Shown: positions 35,208 to 44,544 of the stretch, in pieces
How the letters are laid out: every line of letters begins with the position of its first letter
Numbering within the stretch: position 1 is the stretch's first letter
Assembly: GCF_028737255.1 (NCBI RefSeq)
Contig: NZ_JAQZAN010000014.1
Location: 124,001-188,000 of the forward strand
DNA length: 64,000 nucleotides
Reading direction: 5' to 3'
Source: Actinomycetospora straminea
Lineage (GTDB): Bacteria; Actinomycetota; Actinomycetes; Mycobacteriales; Pseudonocardiaceae
The notes under the pieces: model-generated
Seen by the model: only the letters and a program-made list of their open reading frames with translations
What the model was told of the DNA's origin: nothing
Database searches by the model: none
Made by a program: the position numbers and the translations under genes

Positions 35208-38200
35208 GCCGCGGCCGGGGTCGTCGTGTCGGGCGCGGTGCCCGACGGCGAGGGCGCGCCCCCGACGGCGGCGGGCACGAACATCGGCCCGAGCCCCGGC
35301 ACGGCGAGGAAGCCCTCGGCGCCGGCGTAGAGCAGGCCGACGCGCGGCAGGTCGGCGGGGCTGCGGTAGGCGAGCACCCGCGGCAGCCACTGCGGCCCGA
35401 ACTTCGCGTTGAAGTCGTGCAGCGAGCGGACCTGGAAGAACGGGTTGAGCACGCCCACCGCGCGCCGGGCGAGCTTCTGCGTCGCCGTGAACGGCACGTC
35501 CTCGGCGAACAGGCGCCCCCACATCGCGAAGTTCATCGACAGCCGGACCACGCCCCGCTCGGCCAGCGCCAGGGCGCTCTTCGCGATGAGGAACTCGGTC
35601 ATCCCGTTGGGCGCGCCGGGGTCGTGGCGCATGAGGTCGAGGGTGTAGCCGAACGTGGTGCCGGTGGCCGGGCCGCCGTACGCCGGCACCAGGCGCAGGA
35701 AGCCGCCGGGCACCCCGTCGGTGTCGAGCGCGACGCAGAGCAGGAAGTCGCTGTTGGCCGCCGCGCCGGTGATGTCCTGCGAGAGCGACATCGTGAAGCC
35801 GCGCTCCGGGTTCTTCCCGCGCCACTTCTCCGAGATCGCGTTCAGCGCCTCGACGAGCTTCGGCGACGCCGCCGACTCGGCGATCAGCTGGAACCGGTGC
35901 GTGCGCTCGACGCGCCGCACCGCTGCCCGCACGCTCTTGCGCTCACGGCCCTCGAGCGTGAACGACGGGCAGTCGATGATCGCCTCGTCGCCCAGGTAGA
36001 ACGACCGGAAGCCGCGCGAGGCGAGCAGCCCGCCCTCGCGGGTGTCCTCCTCGCGGGCGGCGAGGAACGCCGGGGTCCAGGCGCGCCGCTCGCACATCGC
36101 GAGGAACTCGTCGACGACCGCGGGCAGCGAGGCCTCGTCGCCGATCGGGTCGCCGGCGGCGAGCGCGTACCCGCCGAGGTAGGTGTAGGCGATCATCGCC
36201 CGGCCGTCGGAGCCGAAGAAGAAGCTCTTGTCGTCGCGCAGGGCGAAGGCCGCGAGCGTGTCCCAGCCGTAGGTGTGCACGAGCGTCTCGGCGCGGGTCC
36301 AGTCGTCGCGGGTGTGCGGGTCGCGCGCGGTGAGCGGCCGGAAGAGCAGCAGGAGGAACACGACGAGCCCGACGATCCCGAGCGCGAGCAGCGCGTACGG
36401 GAACGTCTCGGCGAACACGCGCCGGGAGAAGACGTACGGCCCGTCGAGCCCGACGAGGCCGCCAAAGATCGTCTCGAGGCCGCCCCAGACGGTGAGCGAC
36501 GGCGTCATCCGCCCGCTCTGCAGGCCGAGCGAGACGAACCCGAACGCGAGCACCGCGGCCAGGTAGATCGGGACGAAGCGCAGGAGCCGCAGCAGCGACG
36601 GCGGGTCGGCGGGCGCCCGGAACTGCCCGCGGGCGACGACCAGCAGCACCAGCAGCGCGACGCTGATCCCCAGACCCACCTGGTGCGGGCCCTTGAGCAC
36701 GTGCGCGACGACGGCCACCGCGGACAGCACCACCGCCACCCGCCAGGCCGTCTGCTTGCGCTTGGCGAGCTGGTCGGCGAGCAGCAGCAGGAGCAGGCCG
36801 ATCGCGGCCGAGAGCACGTGGCCGGTGACGGCGAACCACGGCGGCACGAGGTCGAGGTTGACCCGCTCGCCGAGGCGCTCGTGGACGACCGGCATGTGCA
36901 CGAGCAGGTGCAGCAGGCCGGCGAGCGCGGTCAGCCCGGCGACGAGGGTGACCGTCCACGGCCGCCGCGACGTCCCGGGCGGTGGTGTCGCACCCACCGC
37001 ACCCACCGCGCCCGCCGCACTCGCCACCGCGATCGGGGTCTGCGGCACCGCGGCCGTCAGCGCGGCCGCCGGCATCGGCGTCGGCGGCAGCACCGGACGG
37101 TGGGCGCCGCCGGGGCCGCCGCCGGGCGGCGGGGCGAACTCCGGGCGCAGGGTCGGGAAGAGGATGACCTCGCGGATCGAGTCGACGCTGGCCAGGAGCA
37201 TGACGAGCCGGTCGATGCCGATGCCGAGCCCGCCGGTGGGCGGCATCCCGTACTCGAGGGCGCGGACGTAGTCGAGGTCGATGTCGCCGGCCTCGGGGTC
37301 GCCGTTGCGCTTGGCCTGCGCCTCCTCCTCGAACGCGGCCATCTGTTCGGCGGGGTCGTTCTGCTCGGAGTAGGCGTTGCACAGCTCGAAGCCGGCGACG
37401 ATCAGCTCGAAGCGCTCGCTGTAGGCGGGGTCCTCGCGGTGCGCCCGCGCCAGCGGCGAGACCTCGCGCGGGTAGTCGATGCAGAAGACGGGGCCGACGA
37501 CGTCGTGCTGGACGCGCTCGTCGTAGACCTCCTTCATCAGCCGGCCCGCGCCCCAGCCCTGCTCCCAGGCGATGCCCAGCCCGTCGAGGATCCGCCGGGC
37601 CTCGTCGAGCGGCATGTCCGGGTGCATGACCGCGCCGGTCTTATCGGTGATCATGTCGGCGAAGCGCCGGCGCGGCCACGGAGGACGCAGGTCGATGGCC
37701 TGGCCCTGGTAGTGGACGGTGAGGTCGTCCCCGAGGGCGGCGCGGGCGGCGGCCACGACCATGCCCTCGGTCAGGTCCATCATGTCGTGGTAGTCGGCGA
37801 AGGCCTGGTAGGCCTCGAGCATCGTGAACTCGGGGTTGTGCCGGGTGTCGACGCCCTCGTTGCGGAACACCCGGCCGAGCTCGAACACCCGCTCCATGCC
37901 GCCGACGATGAGCCGCTTGAGGTGCAGCTCGAGGGCGATGCGCAGGTACATGTCGAGGTCGAGCGCGTTGTGGTGGGTGACGAACGGCCGCGCCGACGCC
38001 CCGCCCTGGATGCTCTGCAGCACCGGGCCCTCGACCTCGGTGAAGCCCTGCTCGGCGAGGTGGTCGCGGATCGCGCGGACGGCGGCGTGGCGGATGCGGA
38101 AGATGTCGCGGGTGCGCTCGTTGACCTGCAGGTCGGCGTAGCGCTGGCGGTAGCGGGTCTCGACGTCGGCGAGGCCGTGGTGCCCCCCGGCCGGCGGGCG

Positions 38201-38695
38201 CAGGGCCTTGGCCAGCAGCGCGCACTCCTCGACGCGGATCGAGAGCTCGCCGCGCCGGGTCGTCATCACCCGGCCCCGGACGCCGACCCAGTCGCCGCGG
38301 TCGAGGTCGTCGATCGCGACGTGGGCGTCGTGGCCGACCACCGCGGTGTCGACGAAGAGCTGCATCGCGCCCGTGCGGTCGCGCAGCGTCCCGAAGCTCA
38401 GCCCGCCCTGCCGGCGCATCCCGGTGAGGCGCCCGGCGACGCAGACCTCCTCGTCGGTGACGGTGTCGGGGGCGAGGTCGGCGTGGGCGGTGCGGATGTC
38501 GGCGAGGGCGTGATCGACCGGCCAGCGGTACGGCTCGGTCTCCCCTGCCGCGCGGCGGGCCGCGAGCTTGGCGGTGCGGATGTCCTGCTGGCCGAGGTGG
38601 ACGCCGTGGTCGTCGGGGTGGTCGTCGGGGTGCTCCGCGTCCTTCTCCGGGCCGGGCCCGTCGGCGTCGGGGTGGGCGTCCGTGGGGGCGTCCAT
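35204..38695 (-). CDS. lysX: Bifunctional lysyl-tRNA synthetase / lysylphosphatidylglycerol synthase, reversed domain order
   Basis: 1163 aa. Residues ~1-518 are a class II LysRS: OB fold (VCVAGRLTGMRRQGGLSFGT), motif 2 RVFRNEGVDTRHNPEFTMLE and motif 3 GGLGIGIDRLVMLL. A Pro/Ala linker with a first TM segment at ~575 leads into about seven TM helices to ~790, then the MprF-type lysyl transferase (DUF2156) to ~1150 with DKSFFFGSDGRAMIAYTYLG, EKWRGKNPERGFTMSLSQD and FNAKFGPQWLPR. LysX charges tRNA-Lys and moves lysine to phosphatidylglycerol, protecting against cationic peptides. In M. tuberculosis LysX the membrane/transferase half is first and LysRS second; here the order is opposite. Continuous frame, no stop between halves. 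ATG 38695 is 2 nt after the upstream stop. Confidence 0.92.
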   Translation of the reverse strand: MDAPTDAHPDADGPGPEKDAEHPDDHPDDHGVHLGQQDIRTAKLAARRAAGETEPYRWPVDHALADIRTAHADLAPDTVTDEEVCVAGRLTGMRRQGGLSFGTLRDRTGAMQLFVDTAVVGHDAHVAIDDLDRGDWVGVRGRVMTTRRGELSIRVEECALLAKALRPPAGGHHGLADVETRYRQRYADLQVNERTRDIFRIRHAAVRAIRDHLAEQGFTEVEGPVLQSIQGGASARPFVTHHNALDLDMYLRIALELHLKRLIVGGMERVFELGRVFRNEGVDTRHNPEFTMLEAYQAFADYHDMMDLTEGMVVAAARAALGDDLTVHYQGQAIDLRPPWPRRRFADMITDKTGAVMHPDMPLDEARRILDGLGIAWEQGWGAGRLMKEVYDERVQHDVVGPVFCIDYPREVSPLARAHREDPAYSERFELIVAGFELCNAYSEQNDPAEQMAAFEEEAQAKRNGDPEAGDIDLDYVRALEYGMPPTGGLGIGIDRLVMLLASVDSIREVILFPTLRPEFAPPPGGGPGGAHRPVLPPTPMPAAALTAAVPQTPIAVASAAGAVGAVGATPPPGTSRRPWTVTLVAGLTALAGLLHLLVHMPVVHERLGERVNLDLVPPWFAVTGHVLSAAIGLLLLLLADQLAKRKQTAWRVAVVLSAVAVVAHVLKGPHQVGLGISVALLVLLVVARGQFRAPADPPSLLRLLRFVPIYLAAVLAFGFVSLGLQSGRMTPSLTVWGGLETIFGGLVGLDGPYVFSRRVFAETFPYALLALGIVGLVVFLLLLFRPLTARDPHTRDDWTRAETLVHTYGWDTLAAFALRDDKSFFFGSDGRAMIAYTYLGGYALAAGDPIGDEASLPAVVDEFLAMCERRAWTPAFLAAREEDTREGGLLASRGFRSFYLGDEAIIDCPSFTLEGRERKSVRAAVRRVERTHRFQLIAESAASPKLVEALNAISEKWRGKNPERGFTMSLSQDITGAAANSDFLLCVALDTDGVPGGFLRLVPAYGGPATGTTFGYTLDLMRHDPGAPNGMTEFLIAKSALALAERGVVRLSMNFAMWGRLFAEDVPFTATQKLARRAVGVLNPFFQVRSLHDFNAKFGPQWLPRVLAYRSPADLPRVGLLYAGAEGFLAVPGLGPMFVPAAVGGAPSPSGTAPDTTTPAAA

Positions 38696-38697
38696 GC

Positions 38698-39546
38698 TCA
38701 GCGTGCTCCCTCCTGCTCCCGCGACTCGGCCGGGACGGCGTCTGTCGGCGCAGCGGGCGCCGTCGGCGCAGCGGGCACCGCCGGCTCGGCGGGGGCCGTC
38801 GACTCGGCGGGGGCCGCCGGCTCGGCGGGCACGGTCGTCTCGGCGGGCGCGTTCGGCGCCCCGGCCACGGCGTCGACGAACGCGTTCCACCGCCGCCGCT
38901 CGCGCTCGGGGAAGCGGCGCAGGCTGCGCAGCCGCTTGCTCGAGCCCTCCGGGTAGCGCCAGCGCGCCCAGGGCGAGGTCGGGCGCGCCAGGCGCACGGC
39001 GCCGACGAGCGCGAGCACGGGGACGAGGAAGCCGAGCAGCCCGAGCAGCGGGCGGCCCTTGGCCAGCGCGATCACGCAGAGCACGCCGTTGAGCACGATC
39101 GTCCCGATGACCACCGTGATGCCGTCGGCGGTGTCCGGGTCGAACGGGTTGAAGCCGAGGACGAGGAGGGCCATCAGCGCGCCGACGACGAACACCGCGT
39201 CGACCGACACCCGCCCCTCGCGCTCCCAGTAGACGTCGGAGAGGTGCAGCCAGAGCGCGAACTCGTCGAGGGCGAGCGCCGCACCGGCGCCGAACGCCAC
39301 GGCGAGCACGTAGCGCCAGGGCGGCTCGGGTGAGTACGTGAACTCGGCGACGCCCGCCACGAGCATGAGGAAGATGCCCCACACCAGGTGGTGGAGGTGC
39401 ACCCCGCCCACCGACTGGTTGCGGAACGGGCCCTTCCCCGCCCGGATCAGCCGCACGACGACGCGCGTGGCGAGGAAGACGACGACGAACGACCCGAACA
39501 TCCAGGCCGCCGCCGCGCGTGCTTCGAGGTCGATGGTCAGGTTCAC
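38698..39546 (-). CDS. Integral membrane protein upstream of lysX
   Basis: 282 aa. About six TM helices from the N-terminus (AAAWMFGSFVVVFLATRVVV; GGVHLHHLVWGIFLMLVAG; RYVLAVAFGAGAALALDEFA; AVFVVGALMALLVLGF; ITVVIGTIVLNGVLCVIAL; LLGLLGFLVPVLALVGAV). HLHHLVWG and LDEFALWLHL are conserved-looking polar sites in the membrane. The ~70-residue C-terminal tail is repetitive Ala/Pro (APAEPAAPAESTAPAEPA), cytoplasmic. Similar proteins are often found next to actinobacterial lysX; function unknown. GTG 39546 overlaps the DMT stop by 4 nt. Confidence 0.75.
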   Translation of the reverse strand: MNLTIDLEARAAAAWMFGSFVVVFLATRVVVRLIRAGKGPFRNQSVGGVHLHHLVWGIFLMLVAGVAEFTYSPEPPWRYVLAVAFGAGAALALDEFALWLHLSDVYWEREGRVSVDAVFVVGALMALLVLGFNPFDPDTADGITVVIGTIVLNGVLCVIALAKGRPLLGLLGFLVPVLALVGAVRLARPTSPWARWRYPEGSSKRLRSLRRFPERERRRWNAFVDAVAGAPNAPAETTVPAEPAAPAESTAPAEPAVPAAPTAPAAPTDAVPAESREQEGAR

Positions 39547-40421
39547 GGCGCCCCCACGGGCTCGGGCTCTCGGGTGGAGGTCGCGGCCGACGACCGCGAC
39601 AGCGCGGCGGTGGCCGCGACCATGAGGACGACGCAGGCGCCGATGAGGACCCATTCGAGGCCGTCGGCGCGGACCTGCTCGCCCAGCACGACGATGCCGA
39701 GCACCGCCGCGACGACGGGCTCGCCGACGGTCACCGCAGGGAGCGACGCCGCGAGCGGGCCGGCCCCGAAGGCCGCCTGCTGCAGCAGCGTGCCGCCGAC
39801 CGCCGCGGCGACCAGCGCCCACGTCTCCCACGCGGTGAGCAGCGCGAGCGGGCCCTCGCCCAGCAGGTCGACGACGGACTTCGTCAGGGCGGCGACCAGG
39901 CCGTACGCGAGCCCGGTGGCCACCGCGAGCATCGCCGCGCGCCGCGGTCCGCGCCGCCGGCCGGCCAGCACCACGCAGAGGACCAGGACCACGAGCAGGA
40001 CCACGTGCACGGGCATCCAGTGGCGGAACGGGGCCCGGTCGACGCCGGCGGTCGGCTCGCCGACCACGACGAACAGGGCGAGCGCGGCGACGAGCACGAG
40101 CGCCCACCGCACCTCGGACCGTCCGATGCGCCGCCCGGTCAGGCGCGCCTCGAGCGGGAGGGCGAACAGCACGGTGGTGACGAGCAGCGGCTGGACCAGC
40201 AGCAGCGAGCCGACGCCGAGGGCCGCGGCCTGCACGGCGAAGCCGCCGGTGTCGCCGACCGTGCCGGCCCACCAGCGCGGCGAGCGGACGAGCCGGGCGA
40301 TCAGCCGGCCGCCGCGCGCCTGGTCGTCGGGCACCGCGGCCGCGGCGCCGCGCTGGGCCACGGACGCGATCGCGAAGAGGAGGGCGGCCAGCACCGCGAG
40401 CGCGCCCGCGAGGAGCGTCAC
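39543..40421 (-). CDS. DMT-family (EamA-like) transporter
   Basis: 292-aa membrane protein with ten hydrophobic segments in two halves, typical of drug/metabolite transporters. Visible segments include LLAGALAVLAALLFAIASVA, WALVLVAALALFVVVG and VGEPVVAAVLGIVVLGEQV (the closing E-P-x(9)-GE pattern of the family). Substrate unknown. First gene of the six-gene operon ending with the esterase at 32168, in which consecutive genes overlap by 4 nt except at lysX. GTG 40421. Confidence 0.82.
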   Translation of the reverse strand: MTLLAGALAVLAALLFAIASVAQRGAAAAVPDDQARGGRLIARLVRSPRWWAGTVGDTGGFAVQAAALGVGSLLLVQPLLVTTVLFALPLEARLTGRRIGRSEVRWALVLVAALALFVVVGEPTAGVDRAPFRHWMPVHVVLLVVLVLCVVLAGRRRGPRRAAMLAVATGLAYGLVAALTKSVVDLLGEGPLALLTAWETWALVAAAVGGTLLQQAAFGAGPLAASLPAVTVGEPVVAAVLGIVVLGEQVRADGLEWVLIGACVVLMVAATAALSRSSAATSTREPEPVGAP

Positions 40422-40607
40422 CTCGCCGCCCGGCCGACCGCAGTCACCCGGTCAGTGGAGCACCGAGCAACCACGCAACGCGACAGGATCTCGATGGAGC
40501 CACCCGATCGGGCGAGTAGGGGCCGATCGTCGCGTCCGAGAGGTGACAAAGCGTGCCAGTCCGCACGGGATCTCCGGCACGATGCCCTGTTTGCCAGGAT
40601 GGGTCGG

Positions 40608-41270
40608 GTGAGCACCCCGACCGTCCGGACACCGGGCGTGGCCGCCCTCGTCGCCGCGGCCGCGCTGCCCGCCCTGGCCCTGGCGGTGCTCGGCAGCTCC
40701 CACCCCGCGGTGCTCACGCCGGAGTCGGCGGCGTGGTGGCGCGACCTGCACGTCATCGGGCTCGTGCTCTTCCCCCTCCTCGCGCTCGGTCCCTGGGCCG
40801 TCGTGCGCGCCGCGCGCCCGGCCGGCCCGCTCGGCTGGGTGCTGGAGGGGCTCGCGATCGTGCTCGGGCTCGTCTACGCCGCCTTCTACGGCGCGCTCGA
40901 CGCGCTCGCCGGCATCGGCGGCGGCCACGAGACCATGCGCCTCGGCCCCGGTCCGTGGGTCGCGGCGCTGTTCGAGATCGCCGACGCCCTCGGCATCCAG
41001 GGCGCCTACGCCTACCTCGCGGCGAGCGTGCTCGCGGCGGTGCTCGCGCTGGTCCGCGCGCCGGGGACCTGGCGCCTGCTGGCCGGGGTCGGGGCGGTGT
41101 TCGCGGTGGTGGGCGCCTGGTCGTTCCTCACCAGCCACATCTACTGGCCGTTCGGCGTCGCGACCATGGTCATGCTCGCGATCGGCCACACGCTGCTCGT
41201 CGTCGCGGCCACCCGCCCAGCCGGCCCGCGCCGCGCGCCCACCGGCCACCGCGCGGTCGCCGCCGCCTGA
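40608..41270 (+). CDS. Integral membrane protein of unknown function
   Basis: 220 aa with about six TM helices (VAALVAAAALPALALAVLG; LHVIGLVLFPLLALGPWAVV; WVLEGLAIVLGLVYAAFYGA; AYLAASVLAAVLALV; LLAGVGAVFAVVGAWSFLT; FGVATMVMLAIGHTLLVVA). The motif GGGHETMRLG and TSHIYWPFG are distinctive but I do not recognise the family. GTG 40608 is used; ATG 40599, three codons earlier, is equally possible since neither has a clear Shine-Dalgarno (CAGGAT ends 7 nt before the GTG). Divergent from the DMT gene. Confidence 0.65.
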   Translation: MSTPTVRTPGVAALVAAAALPALALAVLGSSHPAVLTPESAAWWRDLHVIGLVLFPLLALGPWAVVRAARPAGPLGWVLEGLAIVLGLVYAAFYGALDALAGIGGGHETMRLGPGPWVAALFEIADALGIQGAYAYLAASVLAAVLALVRAPGTWRLLAGVGAVFAVVGAWSFLTSHIYWPFGVATMVMLAIGHTLLVVAATRPAGPRRAPTGHRAVAAA

Positions 41271-41352
41271 GCCTGCCCCCGCCCGCCCGTCGCCGCCGAC
41301 CGGTCCGCGACCGGTGCTCGACGGGCGCGGGCGTGTCCGATTCCATGGAGGC

Positions 41353-42243
41353 GTGCCCCGCCTCTCCCGCCTGCGCCACGCCCTGCACGTCCGCCTCATC
41401 GACGCGGTGCGGCGCGGGACGGCCGAGGCGCTGGACGCCGGGGTGGCGCCGCGACTCGACGCGCTGGAGGCGCGGGCCCGGGAGCACGCCGAGGCGCTCG
41501 CCGTCGTGCGGACGGAGGTCGACGAGCTGCGCGCCGAGCTGCACGCGCGCGAGGTCCGCGACCGCCGCGACATGCTCGCCGCCGGCGAGCGCGACGCGGT
41601 CGCCACGAGCGCCCGGTTCGTCCGCGACGCCATGCCCGGGGCCCGGACCTTCCCGGACCCGAGCGCCACCCTCGCCCACGCCCTCGGGCTCGCCCCGCGC
41701 GGTGGCCTGGCCCTGGAGTTCGGGGTCTACACCGGCACCACGCTCGCCGCGATCGCCGCGGCCCGGGGCGACGGGCTGGTCTACGGGTTCGACTCGTTCC
41801 AGGGCCTGCCCGAGGACTGGCGGGCGGGCTTCGGCGCCGGCACCTTCGGCGACGCGGAGCCGCCGGACGTCCCCGGCGCCGAGCTCGTCGTCGGGTGGTT
41901 CGCCGACACGCTGCCGACCTTCCTGGCGGAGCACCCCGAGCCGGTCGACCTCCTGCACCTCGACGCCGACCTCTACTCCTCGACCGCCACGGTGCTCGAG
42001 CAGATCGGCCCGCGGCTGCGGCCCGGCTCGGTGGTCGTGTTCGACGAGTACCTCAACCACGCGGGCTGGGAGGACGGCGAGCACCGCGCCTGGACCGAGT
42101 TCGTGGCCCGCAGCGGGCTGGGCTTCACCTACGAGGCGTTCACGCACGACAACGAGCAGGTCGTCGTGGTGGTCACAGGGCTGCCCACGCAGGTGCCGTC
42201 GCAGGTGCCACGGGGTACTGGAGTGTCGACCGGCCTCGGCTGA
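41353..42243 (+). CDS. SAM-dependent O-methyltransferase (TylF/CmcI-like)
   Basis: 296-aa class I methyltransferase. Residues ~20-80 are a charged helical, possibly coiled-coil stretch (ALEARAREHAEALAVVRTEV). The catalytic domain has the SAM site LALEFGVYTGTTLAAIAA and, later, LLHLDADLYSSTATVLEQI, the Asp-rich metal site of TylF/CmcI-type sugar or small-molecule O-methyltransferases. PGSVVVFDEYLNHAGWEDGE is another family signature. It opens the second glycan locus, so methylation of a sugar in that glycan is a reasonable guess. GTG 41353 is placed by the family N-terminus; spacing to GGAGG is too short for a normal site. Confidence 0.82.
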   Translation: MPRLSRLRHALHVRLIDAVRRGTAEALDAGVAPRLDALEARAREHAEALAVVRTEVDELRAELHAREVRDRRDMLAAGERDAVATSARFVRDAMPGARTFPDPSATLAHALGLAPRGGLALEFGVYTGTTLAAIAAARGDGLVYGFDSFQGLPEDWRAGFGAGTFGDAEPPDVPGAELVVGWFADTLPTFLAEHPEPVDLLHLDADLYSSTATVLEQIGPRLRPGSVVVFDEYLNHAGWEDGEHRAWTEFVARSGLGFTYEAFTHDNEQVVVVVTGLPTQVPSQVPRGTGVSTGLG

Positions 42244-42365
42244 GCCGATCGGCGGCGCGCGAACCGCCACACAGCGGGCGGAACGGACACCGCGTGTCAC
42301 CGCTTGGTTGCTCCCGGTGGACCCCGGTGTGCGGGACCGCGAGCGGGAAGGGCACAGTCGACGCG

Positions 42366-44471
42366 ATGACCTCCACGGCCGATCGTCGGCTCGGGAGTCG
42401 TGTCGACACCCCGGCCGCCGTCCCGGACCGCCCTGCCGCGGGCAGCCCCGCGGCGCCGGGCCCGGGACGCCAGCCCAGCGACGGGTCGCGGTTCCGGCCC
42501 GAGATCGAGGGCCTGCGCGCCGTCGCGTCGGTGCTGGTCGTCGTCTACCACGTGTGGATCGGCCGCGTGTCCGGCGGCGTCGACGTCTTCTTCGCGCTCA
42601 CCGGCTTCCTCGCGGCCGGGCAGCTCGTGCGCGCGAGCGAGCGCGGCGGGATCGACCTGCTCGCCCAGTGGGGACGGACGCTGCGACGGCTCGTGCCGCC
42701 GGCCGCGGTGGTGCTGGTCGGCACCGTCGTCGCGAGCATCCTCCTCCTGCCCGAGTCGCGGTGGCCCCAGGCGGTCCGCGAGGCGGTGGCGTCCGCGTTC
42801 TTCGTCGAGAACTGGCGGCTGGCCGCCGACGCGGTCGACTACTACGCCTCCCACGACACCGCGAGCGTGGTGCAGCACTTCTGGTCGCTCTCGATCCAGG
42901 GCCAGTTCGCGATCGCGTTCCCGCTGGTGGTCGTCGTGGCGACGCTCGCGGCCCGGCGACGCGGGATCGCCGCGCGTCCAGCCGTCGCGGGCCTGCTCGC
43001 GGTGGTCACCGCGGTCTCCCTGGTCTGGTCGATCACCAGTACCGCTGCTGACCAGACCTACGCCTACTTCGACGCGCTCGCCCGCGTCTGGGAGTTCACC
43101 CTCGGCGGCCTGCTGGCCCTCGGCCTGCACCGGCTGCGTCTGCCGGTGTGGGCCGGCGTCGCGGCCGGCTGGCTGGGGATCGTCGGCCTCGCCGCCTGCG
43201 GGGTGGTGCTCGACGTGGAGGGCGGCTTCCCCGGCTACCTCGCGCTGTGGCCCGTCGCGTGCGCCGCGGCCGTCATCGTCGCCGGGGACACCGACCACCG
43301 CCTGGGTACGACGCGGCTGCTCGCGTCGCGACCGATGCAGTACCTGGGCAGCATCAGCTTCCCCCTCTACCTGTGGCACTGGCCGGTGCTGCTCCTGGCC
43401 TCCGCCGCGTTCCACGTCGAGCAGCCCGGCCCCGTGCTCGGCCTCGCGATCATCGGGACCTCCCTGATGCTCGCCGCGGCGACGCGCCACCTCGTCGAGG
43501 ACCCGGTGCTGCGCCGCGGCCGGCGACGTCCCGGCGTTCTGCGCGACCACCGGGCGGCGGCGGTCGCCCTCGTCCCGGTGCTGGTGCTGGTGCTGGCGTG
43601 GCACGCGGTGACCACCGTGCGCGCGGAGCCCTCGGGCGCCGTCGGCGACGCCGACCACCCCGGGGCGCTGGCCCGGGCTCCCGGCTTCGTCGACCGGGGT
43701 TCGCCCGATGCCGAGCCGATCCCGCCCGCCGTGTCGGCCTACGAGGACTGGGTGCGCTACCGGGACGCGGGCACCGGGTGTGCCGGGGTCCCCGGGCTTG
43801 CCGCCCTCGAGCTGTGCACCTACGTCCCCGCACCCGACCCGGCCGCACGCACGATCGTCGTCGTCGGGGACTCGCACATGCAGCAGTTCCTCCCCGCGGT
43901 CGCCCCGGTCGCCCACGAGCGCGGCTGGCGCGTGCAGACCCTGATCCGGCCGGGGTGCCCGCTGTCGACGACCGCCGAGTCGAACCCCGGCGAGGCCGAC
44001 TGCATCACCTGGAACCAGGAGGCACTCGGCGCGCTCGCCTCCCTGCGCCCGGCCCTCGTCGTCGCCCAGGCGACCCACGACGTCCGCCAGGGCCGCACCG
44101 AGCGCACCCCGCCGGGCATGGTGGAGGCGTGGAACCGGTTGGCGTCCGCGGGCGTGCCGGTGCTGGGGGTGCGGGACAACCCCCGGTTCGGCTACGCCCC
44201 GCCGAGCTGCGTGGACACCTACGGACGCGGCGCGCCGGAGTGCGACGTCCCGCGCAGCGACCTCTACCCCGCGGACCCGGCCCCACCGGGCGGCGCCCCC
44301 TCGACGATGACGGTGCTCGACCTCTCCGACAGCATCTGCGAGCCCACCGTGTGCCCGCCGGAGATCGGTCGCGTCATGGTCTACCTCGACGACAACCACC
44401 TCACCGCCACCTTCACGGCGTCGCTGGCCCCGGTGGTCGGCCCGCGCATCGCCGCCCTCGTCGGGCCGTGA
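42366..44471 (+). CDS. OafA-like O-acyltransferase with C-terminal SGNH domain
   Basis: 701 aa. After a ~40-residue Pro-rich N-terminus, the acyltransferase-3 membrane domain starts with FRPEIEGLRAVASVLVVVYH and contains GGVDVFFALTGFLAAGQLV, VQHFWSLSIQGQFAIAFPLV, YLGSISFPLYLWHWPVLLLA and the closing HLVEDPVLR. Residues ~450-700 form an extracytoplasmic SGNH domain: nucleophile in TIVVVGDSHMQQFLPAV and the catalytic Asp/His pair in YLDDNHLTATF. Such two-domain enzymes O-acetylate or O-succinylate exported glycans. Placed just before the second GlfT2-like gene, it likely decorates that glycan. Confidence 0.9.
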   Translation: MTSTADRRLGSRVDTPAAVPDRPAAGSPAAPGPGRQPSDGSRFRPEIEGLRAVASVLVVVYHVWIGRVSGGVDVFFALTGFLAAGQLVRASERGGIDLLAQWGRTLRRLVPPAAVVLVGTVVASILLLPESRWPQAVREAVASAFFVENWRLAADAVDYYASHDTASVVQHFWSLSIQGQFAIAFPLVVVVATLAARRRGIAARPAVAGLLAVVTAVSLVWSITSTAADQTYAYFDALARVWEFTLGGLLALGLHRLRLPVWAGVAAGWLGIVGLAACGVVLDVEGGFPGYLALWPVACAAAVIVAGDTDHRLGTTRLLASRPMQYLGSISFPLYLWHWPVLLLASAAFHVEQPGPVLGLAIIGTSLMLAAATRHLVEDPVLRRGRRRPGVLRDHRAAAVALVPVLVLVLAWHAVTTVRAEPSGAVGDADHPGALARAPGFVDRGSPDAEPIPPAVSAYEDWVRYRDAGTGCAGVPGLAALELCTYVPAPDPAARTIVVVGDSHMQQFLPAVAPVAHERGWRVQTLIRPGCPLSTTAESNPGEADCITWNQEALGALASLRPALVVAQATHDVRQGRTERTPPGMVEAWNRLASAGVPVLGVRDNPRFGYAPPSCVDTYGRGAPECDVPRSDLYPADPAPPGGAPSTMTVLDLSDSICEPTVCPPEIGRVMVYLDDNHLTATFTASLAPVVGPRIAALVGP

Positions 44472-44482
44472 CCCGCGCCTCC

Positions 44483-44488
44483 TACCCT
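44483..44488 (+). promoter_or_regulatory. -10 box TACCCT ahead of the second GlfT2-like gene
   Basis: TACCCT lies 56 nt before ATG 44545; with a start near 44495 the mRNA would have a ~50-nt leader containing GGGAG about 10 nt before the ATG. Unlike most promoters in this window it is not leaderless. Confidence 0.4.
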
Positions 44489-44544
44489 GGAGACCGGTCC
44501 GCCCGGACCCCCGCCGCCGTCCCGAGCACTGGGAGCACGCCAGC

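Noticed and set aside
35204-38695. LysRS and MprF-like parts as two separate genes
   Set aside because: No stop, start signal or frame change between the domains; one continuous frame with a Pro/Ala linker.
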